From NCBI RefSeq assembly GCF_009183415.1, contig NZ_WEHU01000017.1:39049-103048 (forward strand): 64,000 nucleotides of DNA, given 5' to 3'. Below the pieces are notes generated by a model. It saw nothing but the letters and a program-made list of their open reading frames with translations, did no database searches and was not told where the DNA came from. How positions within the stretch are numbered: position 1 is the first letter of the stretch; the number at the start of each line of letters is the position of its first letter. This DNA comes from Bacillus sp. B1-b2. GTDB taxonomy: Bacteria > Bacillota > Bacilli > Bacillales > Cytobacillaceae. This document shows, piece by piece, positions 44,593 to 53,096 of the stretch. A program made the position numbers and the translations under genes.

Positions 44593-44643
44593 TAAAAAAA
44601 TCTAAGATTCTCATTACAAGTAATTGTAAGAAGATCTTAGATT
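44593..44643 (-). terminator. Terminator downstream of the ABM-domain gene
   Basis: AATCTAAGAT (44599-44608) pairs with ATCTTAGATT (44634-44643), with an inner TTAC/GTAA pair. On the minus strand it is followed by TTTTTTT. Confidence 0.75.
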
Positions 44644-44740
44644 ATATAAGGAAAGTAATATACACTTAAACAAGTTTCCGTAAAATAACGAATAAATATA
44701 AAAACAATAAAACTATTACAAAACTAGAATTCCCACTTTT

Positions 44741-45034
44741 TTATAGAGTAACATTCTCAAAATGTTCTACTGTTGGAAATGGATTATAGAAATGATGTAG
44801 CTGTTTTTTCCATGCTTGATATTCTCTTGATTCTCTAAAACCAACTGTGTGGTCTTCTAATGTTTCCCACCTCACAAGCAACAAATACTTTCCTTTAGCT
44901 TCCATACAACGGTGTAGCTCATGAGATAGATAACCTCTCATAGAAGAAATTATTTTAGATGCTTCACGAAATGCCTCTTCAAATTCCTCTTCCATTCCTA
45001 TCCTAACTTGTAGCATAACAGCTTCTAAAATCAT
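44741..45034 (-). CDS. ABM-domain (antibiotic biosynthesis monooxygenase-like) protein
   Basis: A 97-residue single ABM domain of the dimeric alpha/beta barrel fold, with AAAGGAG before the ATG. It reads EAVMLQVRIGMEEEFEEAFR, MRGYLSHELHRCMEAKGKYL, then LVRWETLEDHTVGFRESREY and QLHHFY. Members act as cofactor-free oxygenases, heme-degrading enzymes or small-molecule binders. The heme-ligand pattern of IsdG is not seen here, so no substrate can be given. It is transcribed alone. Confidence 0.88.
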   Translation of the reverse strand: MILEAVMLQVRIGMEEEFEEAFREASKIISSMRGYLSHELHRCMEAKGKYLLLVRWETLEDHTVGFRESREYQAWKKQLHHFYNPFPTVEHFENVTL

Positions 45035-45176
45035 TGTAATTCTCCTTTTAAGATTGAAATTTTAAATACTGAGCGAGAAGTATTTTAGTTAATACTCATG
45101 ATTTATTCAAGTTAATTCCCCGAATATTAGCATTTGTTATAACTTGTAATCCTTTTACCAATTATTTATCCAAGTT

Positions 45177-45674
45177 TTGAATAAAATAATATTTATGAAA
45201 CACTATAAAGATAAAAAGGAAATTTCTATGATTGGATTAATTTTTTCCATATTTATCTTTAACATTACTGCTTTTTCAGTGAATAAACTTCTAAACAAAA
45301 GCCAAATAGCACATATATGGATGTTCACAGTTGCTTTTCAAGTCCTTGTTGATGTATATATTGATGTTAAACTACAGGGTTATTGGTACTTTGATAAGCA
45401 TATAGATTGGATATCCCTATTACCTGTAACTATTCTGCTACCACCCGTTAATATTGTCTTTCTTAATTGGTTTCCCTTCAATTACTCAATAAAAAGAAAA
45501 ATCCAATATTTTATATATTGGGAAATCTGTATGGTTTTATATGAAATGTTCACATTATTACCTGCACCTTGGGGGTATTTTCATTATGGTTGGTGGAAAT
45601 TATGGTATTCTGCACTGTGTAATCCAGTATTGCTATTGATGTTATTGAAATATTATAAATGGTTTGTAAAATAG
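45177..45674 (+). CDS. CBO0543-type membrane protein
   Basis: A 165-residue frame with about five membrane helices and a Trp/Tyr-rich C-terminal half (YWYFDKHIDWISLLPVTI, LPAPWGYFHYGWWKLWYSAL), the pattern of the CBO0543 family found in Bacillaceae and clostridia. Function unknown. The TTG start at 45177 has little upstream signal; an inner ATG at 45228 follows AAAAGGA at good spacing and may be the real start, giving 148 residues. Confidence 0.75.
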   Translation: MNKIIFMKHYKDKKEISMIGLIFSIFIFNITAFSVNKLLNKSQIAHIWMFTVAFQVLVDVYIDVKLQGYWYFDKHIDWISLLPVTILLPPVNIVFLNWFPFNYSIKRKIQYFIYWEICMVLYEMFTLLPAPWGYFHYGWWKLWYSALCNPVLLLMLLKYYKWFVK

Positions 45675-45892
45675 GATATACAATTATTCATTTTATTATA
45701 GATCATCATTATGCACTTATTTCCTTTCATTTCTTTGTTTATTGATAGGTTATTTTCTACATAATAGTTCACTTTGCTTTTTTAATAAGATTTGCCGTTT
45801 CTTTTTTATCAGATTCTTCACTAGACCTATCACAAAGATCTATTACGAAGACGGGTTGAGATTTACTAGCATCATTTACAATCCCTTTAAAT

Positions 45893-46084
45893 TTAAGGCA
45901 AAACTTTTTTCAGCTTTTCATCCAATCCAGTAAACAGCATGAACGCTGTTATGGGTATACTTATAATCATGAAAAATGGGAAAGAAGTGTTTTCACTTGG
46001 GCCTAGTACTATGTAAGCAAGTAACATAATCATTATTAATTCAATGTAGTTTTTAATAAATACTTTCCATGATACTTTCTTCAT
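45893..46084 (-). CDS. Small membrane protein (63 aa)
   Basis: 63 residues with GGAAGGAG before the ATG. Two hydrophobic segments (about 12-28 and 36-52) are separated by GPSENTSFP, with Lys-rich ends. The topology suggests a two-helix hairpin. No family was recognised. Confidence 0.6.
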   Translation of the reverse strand: MKKVSWKVFIKNYIELIMIMLLAYIVLGPSENTSFPFFMIISIPITAFMLFTGLDEKLKKVLP

Positions 46085-46154
46085 CTATTTTTCTCCTTCC
46101 TTTCTAACTATTTTGTACGTCGTGCTTTTCCAAAAGGATTCAAATATCTTCAAA

Positions 46155-46229
46155 TTATTTCGTGCTCTTTTCCCCAACATTCCACGCTAAAAATAAAATG
46201 CCCACAGTTACTATTAGTGGAGTTAACAT
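46155..46229 (-). CDS. Tiny single-helix membrane peptide candidate (24 aa)
   Basis: ATG at 46229 follows AAAGGGG by 8 bases. The 24 codons give one hydrophobic helix (LTPLIVTVGILFLAWNVG) and a short charged tail (EKSTK). It lies about 70 bases upstream of the 63-residue membrane protein on the same strand. The signals are good but it is too short for certainty. Confidence 0.35.
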   Translation of the reverse strand: MLTPLIVTVGILFLAWNVGEKSTK

Positions 46230-46375
46230 AGCTACAACCCCTTTTTCCTTTTTATTACATTATAACATATCCTAAATTTGTCATTTATAGTTTTTTATAA
46301 ATCAAAAGAATAATTGACTTCTATGATTAATTCCTTACTCTATCAGGCTACTTGTTATTCCTGTTTTTTCAACAC

Positions 46376-46409
46376 AAAGAGAGAAGCTAAGTCAATAGCT
46401 TCTCTCTTT
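46376..46409. terminator. Hairpin terminator downstream of the histidine kinase
   Basis: AAAGAGAGAAGCT (46376-46388) pairs perfectly with AGCTTCTCTCTTT (46397-46409), a 13-bp stem with an 8-base loop. Confidence 0.75.
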
Positions 46410-46417
46410 CCCTTACT

Positions 46418-47656
46418 TTATTCTATATTCGAGAATAATGTTGTATTTTTTACAATTGGAAAAGTCACCGTTACCTCTGTTCCTGTTCCTTCCTCGCTCC
46501 AAAAGTCTATCGCCCCATTGTACTTATGTATAATGTTAAAACAAATCATTAAACCTAGCCCAGTTCCTTTTGCTTTTAATGAATAGAAAGGTGTACCTAT
46601 CCGCTCAAGTTGTTCACGGCTCATGCCTGAACCATTATCAATAATTACAATTTTAACAGTATCCTGGCTACCTGTTACTTTAACTAAAATTGTTTCTCCT
46701 TGGTGAGAAGCTTCAATCGCATTTTTTAATAAATTCACAAAAAGCTGCTTAAATTCGACTATATTGCATTGAATGGCGTACTCTTCTTCCATCTCTAACT
46801 CGATATGAATGGTATCAATCAAAGCATAGGTGTTTAGTAAGTCCATCACTGTATGAAGAGCCGAGTTAACGGATATAACCTCCATTTTAGTTTCTCCTGG
46901 TTTTGCTAAAGATAAAAAGTCAGAAATAACTGTCTCTGCGACTTGTAACTGATCAAGCATCAGTGTGTAATGCTTTTTAATATGTTCAGGGATTTCTTGA
47001 TCATTTTCATGCAATTGGATAAATCCTTTTACAACGGTTATAGGATTACGAATTTCATGTGCAACAGCTGCTGCAAGCTGACCTGTTGTTCTTAATTTTT
47101 CATCTTGCTTCACTTGATCATAATATAATTCTTGATCCTTCATCTTTTTTTGAAAAAGAAGAAAAAGAAATAACAATAAAAGCTGTGTTCCAAGGAAGTT
47201 AATAGCTACTCCGGAATAATCTAAGTAGGTGTATTTATGTACATTTCGTGTGTCATACATCATTAAATACATAATAATACTAAATGTTATCGTAATATTG
47301 CTAAGTAGTGTGATATAAAATAATTTTGTATGTAAGAACAATACAGGGATAACAGGAATAAAACTTATAAGTAATAGGGAAGCAAATCTATCAGGAAATT
47401 GTAAAAACATAAAGAAAAAGTAGCCAGACATGAATAGAATAATTGCTGCTCTAAAACCTACTGAATCTTTTTTGGGAAATATAATTAAAAGTGTTGCGAT
47501 GATAGCAACAAGCAAAAATTGAAGTATGAATGAAAAGGTGATGATTCTCCCATCTTCTTCGTATATTAATACGATACCTAAACTCATTAATACAATTAAT
47601 ACACTAATAATAATACGATAAACCTTTAAACTTGGTAATAATCCATTGTCTTTCAT
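46418..47656 (-). CDS. Sporulation-type membrane histidine kinase (Kin family), orphan
   Basis: A 412-residue sensor kinase. Residues 10-170 form about six membrane helices with short loops, similar in layout to KinB. The HisKA dimerisation helix carries the phospho-acceptor His in TTGQLAAAVAHEIRNPITVV with KGFIQL, a text characteristic of B. subtilis Kin proteins that phosphorylate Spo0F. The ATPase domain has FKQLFVNLLKNAIEAS (N box), DNGSGMS (G1) and GTGLGLMICFNII (G2). No response regulator gene is nearby, as expected of phosphorelay kinases. The signal sensed is unknown. Confidence 0.9.
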   Translation of the reverse strand: MKDNGLLPSLKVYRIIISVLIVLMSLGIVLIYEEDGRIITFSFILQFLLVAIIATLLIIFPKKDSVGFRAAIILFMSGYFFFMFLQFPDRFASLLLISFIPVIPVLFLHTKLFYITLLSNITITFSIIMYLMMYDTRNVHKYTYLDYSGVAINFLGTQLLLLFLFLLFQKKMKDQELYYDQVKQDEKLRTTGQLAAAVAHEIRNPITVVKGFIQLHENDQEIPEHIKKHYTLMLDQLQVAETVISDFLSLAKPGETKMEVISVNSALHTVMDLLNTYALIDTIHIELEMEEEYAIQCNIVEFKQLFVNLLKNAIEASHQGETILVKVTGSQDTVKIVIIDNGSGMSREQLERIGTPFYSLKAKGTGLGLMICFNIIHKYNGAIDFWSEEGTGTEVTVTFPIVKNTTLFSNIE

Positions 47657-47894
47657 TAAGAAGTCCTCACTATACTATTGTTACTATCTTACTATATTAC
47701 TAAAAAAATGGTCATTTGAATATGGAGAAACACAATTACTATAAGAATTACCCATTTTGATGGTAAACATTCTGTAACATTTTAATACCTCTTTTACCTT
47801 CTCGATCGACAAACATATATCCTATGGCATTCTTTTCTACTTCATTTATGCATGGAGTATTATTCTATTATAACTTACCTATCAACAAAGATAA

Positions 47895-47928
47895 AAACTC
47901 CATTTTGAATTGAATCGAAATGGAGTTT
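47895..47928 (-). terminator. Terminator downstream of the beta-lactamase-family remnant
   Basis: AAACTCCATTT (47895-47905) pairs perfectly with AAATGGAGTTT (47918-47928). On the minus strand it ends in a short T-rich stretch. Confidence 0.6.
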
Positions 47929-47952
47929 CATCAATATATAGGAATGATTCAT

Positions 47953-48213
47953 TCAATAGTCATCAAGGCTTTTAATTTTACTTTCATAAAGTGCATAGGA
48001 TACTGCCAAACCAAGATAGCTTTTTCTGGCAGATGCAACGTTAAATTGAGAGGATGAAGTGATTGAAGCTGCATCATCAGAATTTGAATGTTTCCCATTA
48101 TAATGTTCTAGTATCACTTCATTATCTTTTAAAACATATAACGCTGAAGCACTACTCTTATTTTTATCTTTTATATCCTCTACCCATTTAATTAACTTCT
48201 CGATTTTTTCCAA
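47953..48213 (-). pseudogene. Class C beta-lactamase-family serine hydrolase, N-terminal remnant
   Basis: 86 codons with a TTG start after GAAGGG. It reads KSSASALYVLKDNEVILEHY, then SSSQFNVASARKSYLGLAVS, and stops after KIKSLDDY. The SxxK active-site motif (SARK) of the penicillin-binding-protein-like/beta-lactamase class C fold is present. Intact proteins continue for about 250-300 more residues with YxN and the KTG-like motif; none of that is found. The 5' end looks normal, so the gene lost its 3' part. Confidence 0.75.
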
Positions 48214-48230
48214 TTTACCCTTCTCCCTTA

Positions 48231-48371
48231 CCTACAAAATTCACCCATGATGGTATAAAACACTGGCATGGCGCTACAAATGATAGCTGGTTTGAACATA
48301 TCGCAATCACTGCTGGTACTCCTGAATGGTTAGAACAAGTATCAGATGAGGAATACAATAAAGTAAAATAA
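48231..48371 (+). pseudogene. Cupin-domain protein, C-terminal remnant
   Basis: The plus strand reads FTHDGIKHWHGATNDSWFEH, IAITAGTPEWLEQVSDEEY and a stop at 48371. This is the C-terminal part of a small cupin of the kind associated with carboxymuconolactone decarboxylases (PPGVKHWHGA...WFTHLAI...W.EPVSDEEY). The first half with the other metal ligands is missing. The fragment begins where the beta-lactamase remnant's leader would be. A terminator follows. Confidence 0.75.
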
Positions 48372-48382
48372 CCCTTTGAAAA

Positions 48383-48404
48383 GCCCTGTAAATCAGGGTT
48401 TTTT
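48383..48404 (+). terminator. Terminator after the cupin remnant
   Basis: CCCTG and CAGGG (48384-48388, 48394-48398) form a hairpin followed by a run of T. Confidence 0.7.
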
Positions 48405-48548
48405 ATTATATAAATACTTTTCTCTTGTTACCCAATTGATTCTATTTTTATTCTATTTATTTATTTTTTAGTCATTTTAAGATAGCCTACTAGTTTTTTG
48501 GAGCATGCATAGAATTTATGTTTTATTTGTACACTCGTATATTTTTCG

Positions 48549-48579
48549 TTGACTTAAACTATGGTTTAAGTTGTATCAT
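48549..48579 (+). promoter_or_regulatory. MerR-type promoter with 19-bp spacer and operator dyad
   Basis: TTGACT (48549-48554) and TATCAT (48574-48579) are 19 bases apart. The spacer region carries a perfect dyad ACTTAAAC-TATG-GTTTAAGT (48552-48571). This is the classical layout for MerR-type activation by DNA untwisting, placed 42 bases before the merR gene. Confidence 0.8.
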
Positions 48580-48620
48580 AATCCTGTCGTCAAGGAAAGA
48601 TACTATTTGGAGGTATTCTA

Positions 48621-48998
48621 ATGAAATACTGTTCTATTAGAGAAGCCGCAGCAAAATTCCATATTACAGAATCAACGTTACGATATTATGAAAAAAAGGG
48701 ACTACTACCATTATTAGAGCGGGACAAAGCAGGCAGAAGGCTATTTTCAGAGAATCAAATTTCACTGCTCGAGACCGTTATTTGTTTAAAAAATACGAAT
48801 ATGTCTATTAGTAATATTAAACAATATATAGATTGGGTGGTAGAGGGTGACAATACCATTGAACTCCGACTTGAAATGATGAAAAATCACAAGAAATCAG
48901 TAGTAAATGAAATTGCGCTTATGACTGAATCCTTAAAGAGGATTGATATGAAAATTTCTCGTTATACCAAAAATGTCACAACAGAAAAGGTCTTATAA
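48621..48998 (+). CDS. MerR-family transcriptional regulator
   Basis: A 125-residue MerR protein with TTTGGAGG before the ATG. The winged helix is REAAAKFHITESTLRYYEKK, then GLLPLLERDKAGRRLFSE. A coiled-coil dimerisation helix follows (about 75-115: IELRLEMMKNHKKSVVNEIA). There is no C-terminal metal-Cys motif, so it is a small-molecule or electrophile type. It heads an operon with an SDR oxidoreductase and is preceded by a typical MerR 19-bp-spacer promoter, so it should activate its own operon. Confidence 0.92.
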   Translation: MKYCSIREAAAKFHITESTLRYYEKKGLLPLLERDKAGRRLFSENQISLLETVICLKNTNMSISNIKQYIDWVVEGDNTIELRLEMMKNHKKSVVNEIALMTESLKRIDMKISRYTKNVTTEKVL

Positions 48999-49021
48999 AT
49001 TTGCAGAAAAGAGGAACGAAA

Positions 49022-49783
49022 ATGAAACAATCAGGAAATACCATACTTATTACTGGTGGAAGTGCGGGGATTGGCTTAGCTTTTGCAGAGCGCTTTATAA
49101 AAGCCGGAAATAAAGTCATCGTAATTGGAAGACGTGAAGATGTACTTCGAAACGCAAAAGAAAGACATCCTAAACTTATTACCCATGTAAGTGATTTGAA
49201 TTCTGAATCTGAACGTACATCATTGTTCGAATGGGTAACAGAGAATTACCCAGATGTAAATGTGTTAGTTAACAATGCAGGAATTCAACAGCGCTTTAAT
49301 GTGTTAAAAGCAGATGCTAAGAATAATTGGAATTACTTCAATAACGAAATCACAACCAATATTGAAGCTCCTTTCCATCTGGCTATGCTGTTTGCTCCTT
49401 ATTTTACTAGAAAAGAAGAGGCAACTATCATTAACGTAACATCAGGGTTAGCCTATACTCCATTTGCCATTGCTCCAATTTATTCAGCAACAAAAGCAGC
49501 ACTCCATTCGTTTACAGTGAGTTTACGACACCAACTCTCTGATTCATCTGTTGAAGTAATTGAAGTTGCTCCTCCAGCGGTCAATACAGATTTAGGCGGG
49601 GCAGGGCTGCACACGCATGGAGAACCGCTAGATGAATTTGCAGATGGGATTTTCAAAGGATTTGAAGAAGGTAAACTTGAAATTGGATATGGTACTTCAG
49701 TAGAACGACTTCGCATGTCTCGAGATAAAGTTGATGAACACGTTGCAAATATGTATAATGCAATGAAAAATACAATGGAATAA
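49022..49783 (+). CDS. Short-chain dehydrogenase/reductase (DltE-like)
   Basis: 253 residues from the ATG that follows GAGGAAC; a TTG seven codons upstream is less likely. Classical SDR motifs: the cofactor site TGGSAGIGLAFAERF, the NNAG motif (VLVNNAGIQQ), the catalytic Ser in INVTSGLAYTPF and YSATKAALHSF (Tyr and Lys of YxxxK). The cofactor acidic or basic residue after beta-2 (IGRRED) favours NADP(H). It lies 23 bases after merR and is co-transcribed. The resemblance is to DltE/YdfG-type SDRs; substrate unknown. Confidence 0.92.
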   Translation: MKQSGNTILITGGSAGIGLAFAERFIKAGNKVIVIGRREDVLRNAKERHPKLITHVSDLNSESERTSLFEWVTENYPDVNVLVNNAGIQQRFNVLKADAKNNWNYFNNEITTNIEAPFHLAMLFAPYFTRKEEATIINVTSGLAYTPFAIAPIYSATKAALHSFTVSLRHQLSDSSVEVIEVAPPAVNTDLGGAGLHTHGEPLDEFADGIFKGFEEGKLEIGYGTSVERLRMSRDKVDEHVANMYNAMKNTME

Positions 49784-49874
49784 GTCTAAATTCATTCTGT
49801 TCATTCTTATTTAAATCAGTTTAAACTTAAAGCTTCTATAGTTATCCATTAATAGTGGGAAAGTAAAATACAAC

Positions 49875-49905
49875 AAAATGCACCTTTGTAAAAAAGTGCA
49901 TTTTC
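49875..49905 (+). terminator. Terminator of the merR-SDR operon
   Basis: AAAATGCAC (49875-49883) pairs perfectly with GTGCATTTT (49896-49904), with T residues closing the stem. Confidence 0.75.
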
Positions 49906-49909
49906 TTCT

Positions 49910-50095
49910 TTACGGTTCAGAAATAGCGTTTGCAAGTGCCAGTAAGGAAGTCATTACTCCTAAACATGCAAATAGTACAAGATTAATAATAATACTAAAT
50001 ATCCAATAAACTTCCTTTGCTTTTCAAGACAAATAAGGGAAACAATAAACATAACAAGGTATAAGATAACTAAAATTCCTAATATAATGTATTAA
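49910..50095 (-). pseudogene. Small two-helix membrane protein, probably frameshifted
   Basis: On the minus strand, one frame gives a hydrophobic helix (IILGILVILYLVMFIVSLIC) ending in a short basic stretch. After a frame change near a GAAAAGCAAAGGAAG run, a second frame gives another helix (WIFSIIINLVLFACLGVMTS, then LLALANAISEP) and a stop at 49910. Neither frame has an ATG and a ribosome-binding site. Joined, they look like one two-helix membrane protein of about 60 residues with a single frameshift. Confidence 0.35.
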
Positions 50096-50197
50096 AAAGC
50101 TACTATACTTATTTCTAGTAGAATTATAGTCAATATGATTGACCTATCTCCCCATACGTCACCGTTCTTCCGATTTCATCAATCCCTTATCTCCCTT

Positions 50198-50545
50198 TTA
50201 CATATTTTTGTCACCAATGGTATCATTCAACTTCTTGCGATATTTGTCTCTCCAAGATTTCTCATCCTTAGTTAGATCATCACAGAAAGCAGCCACGTCT
50301 TTACCAGTAAGATCAGTGACTTTTTTGCCTTCCGACACTCCTTCCTCGAATAGATCAAGAATACCTTGAAAGATACGGCTGCTGTCTTTCCAATCGCTAG
50401 GACCATCGCCAACAGTCCACATATATTTTTGTATCGCCTTGTAAGCATTATAATACTCAATTGGAAGGGACTTCGAACGTGCCTCCATCTCTTTCCATTC
50501 CTGCTTATCTTCCAAACTACCGATAATTTTTTCGAAAATACTCAT
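50198..50545 (-). CDS. DUF1048 family protein
   Basis: A 115-residue helical protein with AAAAAGGAG before the ATG. The DUF1048 pattern is clear: [37 protein letters not shown], and the C-terminal [20 protein letters not shown], then [10 protein letters not shown]1048 proteins are usually co-transcribed with a PadR regulator, as here (16 bases between the genes). One structure class shows a four-helix DUF1048 dimer; function unknown. Confidence 0.9.
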   Translation of the reverse strand: MSIFEKIIGSLEDKQEWKEMEARSKSLPIEYYNAYKAIQKYMWTVGDGPSDWKDSSRIFQGILDLFEEGVSEGKKVTDLTGKDVAAFCDDLTKDEKSWRDKYRKKLNDTIGDKNM

Positions 50546-50560
50546 TTAACATTCTCCTTT

Positions 50561-50887
50561 TTACATTTTATTATTTTTAAGTTCATTAATTTTACTTGAA
50601 ATAAACGCCCATTTCTCCCAGAAGTTTTCCAACTTTTCTTGACCGGCTACGTTAAGAGTATAAAATTTTCTAGGCGGTCCTACAGTAGAAGGCTTTTTCT
50701 CTATGTCCACCAAATTGTTTTTTTCAAGTCGCATGGTAATCGTATAAACTGTACCTTCAACTACTTCAGTGAAGCCAAGCTCTCGTAGTTTTTGCGTGAT
50801 TTCATATCCGTATGTTTCGCCACGGCTAATGATTTCAAGCACACATCCTTCAAGCACCCCTTTAAGCATTTCCGTGATATTTTCCAA
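50561..50887 (-). CDS. PadR-family transcriptional regulator (DUF1048 operon)
   Basis: 108 residues from a TTG 6 bases after GGGGGA; an upstream TTG five codons earlier overlaps that ribosome-binding site. The text is that of small PadR proteins: ENITEMLKGVLEGCVLEIIS, ETYGYEITQKLRELGF, GTVYTITMRLEKNNLVDIEK and GPPRKFYTLNVAGQEKL. It heads the PadR-DUF1048 operon. The region just upstream (50905-50970) repeats ACTATG/CATAGT elements that may be its operator. Confidence 0.9.
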   Translation of the reverse strand: MENITEMLKGVLEGCVLEIISRGETYGYEITQKLRELGFTEVVEGTVYTITMRLEKNNLVDIEKKPSTVGPPRKFYTLNVAGQEKLENFWEKWAFISSKINELKNNKM

Positions 50888-51056
50888 ATAATTATCCCCC
50901 AATATATTCTTAGTACTATGTCACACTGGTATTCAGTAATACTTACTACTAAGGTATATAGTATAACATAGTAGCTTACTTGTCAAGAATGAAAAAGGAT
51001 TGTCTTTTTAAAAAAACTGCTGATCTGTTTATCCCAAAAATAATCAAATAAAAAGA

Positions 51057-51110
51057 GCGTGGGACATAACAAAATGACTCCTTGTCAAAGACGAATACTT
51101 ATGTCCCAGC
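51057..51110. repeat. Hairpin element with TGGGACATAA arms
   Basis: TGGGACATAA (51060-51069) pairs perfectly with TTATGTCCCA (51099-51108), flanked by AAAAAGAGCG and GCC. Elements beginning GTGGGACATAA are frequent intergenic repeats in Firmicutes. Only this copy is in the window. It may also end transcription of a neighbour. Confidence 0.55.
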
Positions 51111-51280
51111 CTATTTCGTTAGTTTTAGATATTCTTTATTAAACAACCTATTTAGTTTGTTCAGATAGTTTCTCCCGTTTATCATTCCTCATTTCATAAA
51201 TTTATTGTATTAAAACAAGTAAATACCAATTTGATGGACACAAAAATCCTCTCATATCTAGTGACATGAGAGGATTTAGG

Positions 51281-51595
51281 TTAAAATAGTCGTCCGATTG
51301 CTACAAATAATGCTAGTGCTAAGATAATGATATTGACTACAATAGATTCTTTACGTTTACCGTGATAAATGGCTGCTAAAACCATAATAATGGCTATTCC
51401 AATTGCAGCAAGAGGTGTTAAAATGGGAGAAATATCCAATAACCATGGTAAGATTAAACCTATTGCTCCTATAATTTCAACAATTCCAACAAAAACAATC
51501 ATAATTTTATTGGGAGTTTTTTCCTCACCATTTATTTCTTCTCCTTTATTTACTGAAAAGACTTTTTTGACACCCACCATAAAATAAGTGTACAT
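51281..51595 (-). pseudogene. DoxX-family membrane protein missing its N-terminus
   Basis: A 104-codon frame without a ribosome-binding site begins directly after the dsdA stop. From the sixth residue it matches DoxX proteins: MVGVKKVFSVNK, IVFVGIVEIIGAIGLILPWL, ILTPLAAIGIAIIMVLAAIY and a C-terminal helix. Intact members begin with about 15-20 more residues that form most of the first membrane helix (xWxxQxxLAxxFLMAGxxK). A deletion that fused the dsdA end to the inside of this gene explains the missing start. It might still be translated by coupling to dsdA. Confidence 0.65.
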
Positions 51596-52939
51596 TTATT
51601 TTGAAGAAGCTTCTATTCCTTTTTGATAATACTCTGCTTTCATATCTTTAGGTACCATACTTCCTCCAGTCGCCCAAACAATATGAGTGCCTTGCGATAA
51701 TTTTTCAGTGAGACTGTGTCTTTTTATATATCCGCCTTCCTCTTTCAATAACTTTATAGGACCTATCATACCTGCTAGTGCAGATGGTTCTAGATGAATT
51801 CCCTCGGTATCAAAAAGTAGTTTGAGTAGTTTATATAAGTGTTTATCACTAACAGTATAACTACCACTCAATATAGGTTCCATAACTTTTCCAACAAACC
51901 TTGAAGCTCTTCCAACTGCTAGTCCGTCTGCATCTGTTTTATTATCTAGCCCTATTTCTTGTACAGAAATTTTATCATGAAGACCTGTCATTAAACCTAA
52001 TAACATACAAGCTGAATGTGTAGGCTCACCGAAGAAACAGTGGACATTATCTTGATACATTAATTTTAATCCAAAGGTTACACCTCCTGGACCTCCTCCA
52101 ACTCCGCATGGCAAATACACAAATAATGGGTGGTCCTCATCTACAGTGACATCTAATTCCTTTAACTGTTGATCCAATCTACACGCTGCAGCAGAGTACC
52201 CAAGAAATAAATCTCTAGAATTCTCATCATCCACAAAATGACATGTAGCATCAGTAGCTGCTTGTTTTCTTCCTTCTTCAACTGCCTTACTATAATCATC
52301 TGCATGCTCAACGACATTTACATTTTTACTTCTTAGTAAATCCTTTTTCCATTGCTTTGCATCGCTAGACATATGAACCGTCACTTTAAAGCCTAACTTT
52401 GCGCTCATAATACCAATACTTAATCCTAGATTGCCCGTAGAACCAACAATAATGGAATACCTCGAATAAAAATCTCGAAATTTTTCACTATCCAAAATGG
52501 AGTAGTCATCATTTTCAGTTAGTAAGTTATGTTCAATTGCCAGAGATTCTGCATGCTTTAGTACTTCATATATACCTCCTCTAGCCTTAATAGAACCAGA
52601 AATCGGAAGAACATTATCACATTTAAGCAGAAGTTTACCTGATATATTCTTTTTATAAGTAAATTCCATTCCTTCCTTCATGGAGTTAATTTCCACTATT
52701 GGTGATTCAATGATTCCTTTCATCTCTTTTGTCTCTGGAAAAACTTTTTCTATATAGCGTGCAAAACGGTTTAATCGTTCTTCTGCATCTTTAACATCTT
52801 GTTTTGATAATGAAATTTTTTTCATTCCTGAAGTAAAACTTTCTAATTTTGGATTGGACCAGATAACTTCTTCTAAAGAAATCAGATTCTGAAGCAATGG
52901 ATAATGGTTTCTTAACTCATTTAGATCCAGATTTGCCAT
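51596..52939 (-). CDS. dsdA: D-serine ammonia-lyase
   Basis: A 447-residue PLP enzyme of fold type II. The PLP Lys lies in [20 protein letters not shown], the Asn/Gly motif in [20 protein letters not shown] and the phosphate-binding loop in [33 protein letters not shown] is characteristic of DsdA. It deaminates D-serine to pyruvate and ammonia, removing a toxic D-amino acid that interferes with cell-wall precursor synthesis. AGGAGG precedes the ATG. The MocR regulator upstream on the same strand could control it. The usual dsdC/dsdX partners are absent. Confidence 0.95.
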   Translation of the reverse strand: MANLDLNELRNHYPLLQNLISLEEVIWSNPKLESFTSGMKKISLSKQDVKDAEERLNRFARYIEKVFPETKEMKGIIESPIVEINSMKEGMEFTYKKNISGKLLLKCDNVLPISGSIKARGGIYEVLKHAESLAIEHNLLTENDDYSILDSEKFRDFYSRYSIIVGSTGNLGLSIGIMSAKLGFKVTVHMSSDAKQWKKDLLRSKNVNVVEHADDYSKAVEEGRKQAATDATCHFVDDENSRDLFLGYSAAACRLDQQLKELDVTVDEDHPLFVYLPCGVGGGPGGVTFGLKLMYQDNVHCFFGEPTHSACMLLGLMTGLHDKISVQEIGLDNKTDADGLAVGRASRFVGKVMEPILSGSYTVSDKHLYKLLKLLFDTEGIHLEPSALAGMIGPIKLLKEEGGYIKRHSLTEKLSQGTHIVWATGGSMVPKDMKAEYYQKGIEASSK

Positions 52940-53096
52940 TAGAAAAACCTCCTATCGTGCTTTTATTGATTACTAGTGATTAAATAAGTATTAGCATAGA
53001 GCTTTACTTGGGTTAAATTTAAATTAATAATTTTCGAAAAATTGACTACAATTAGTTTGAAGCAATACTATTTCTATTCCCAGGGAATATTACTAC

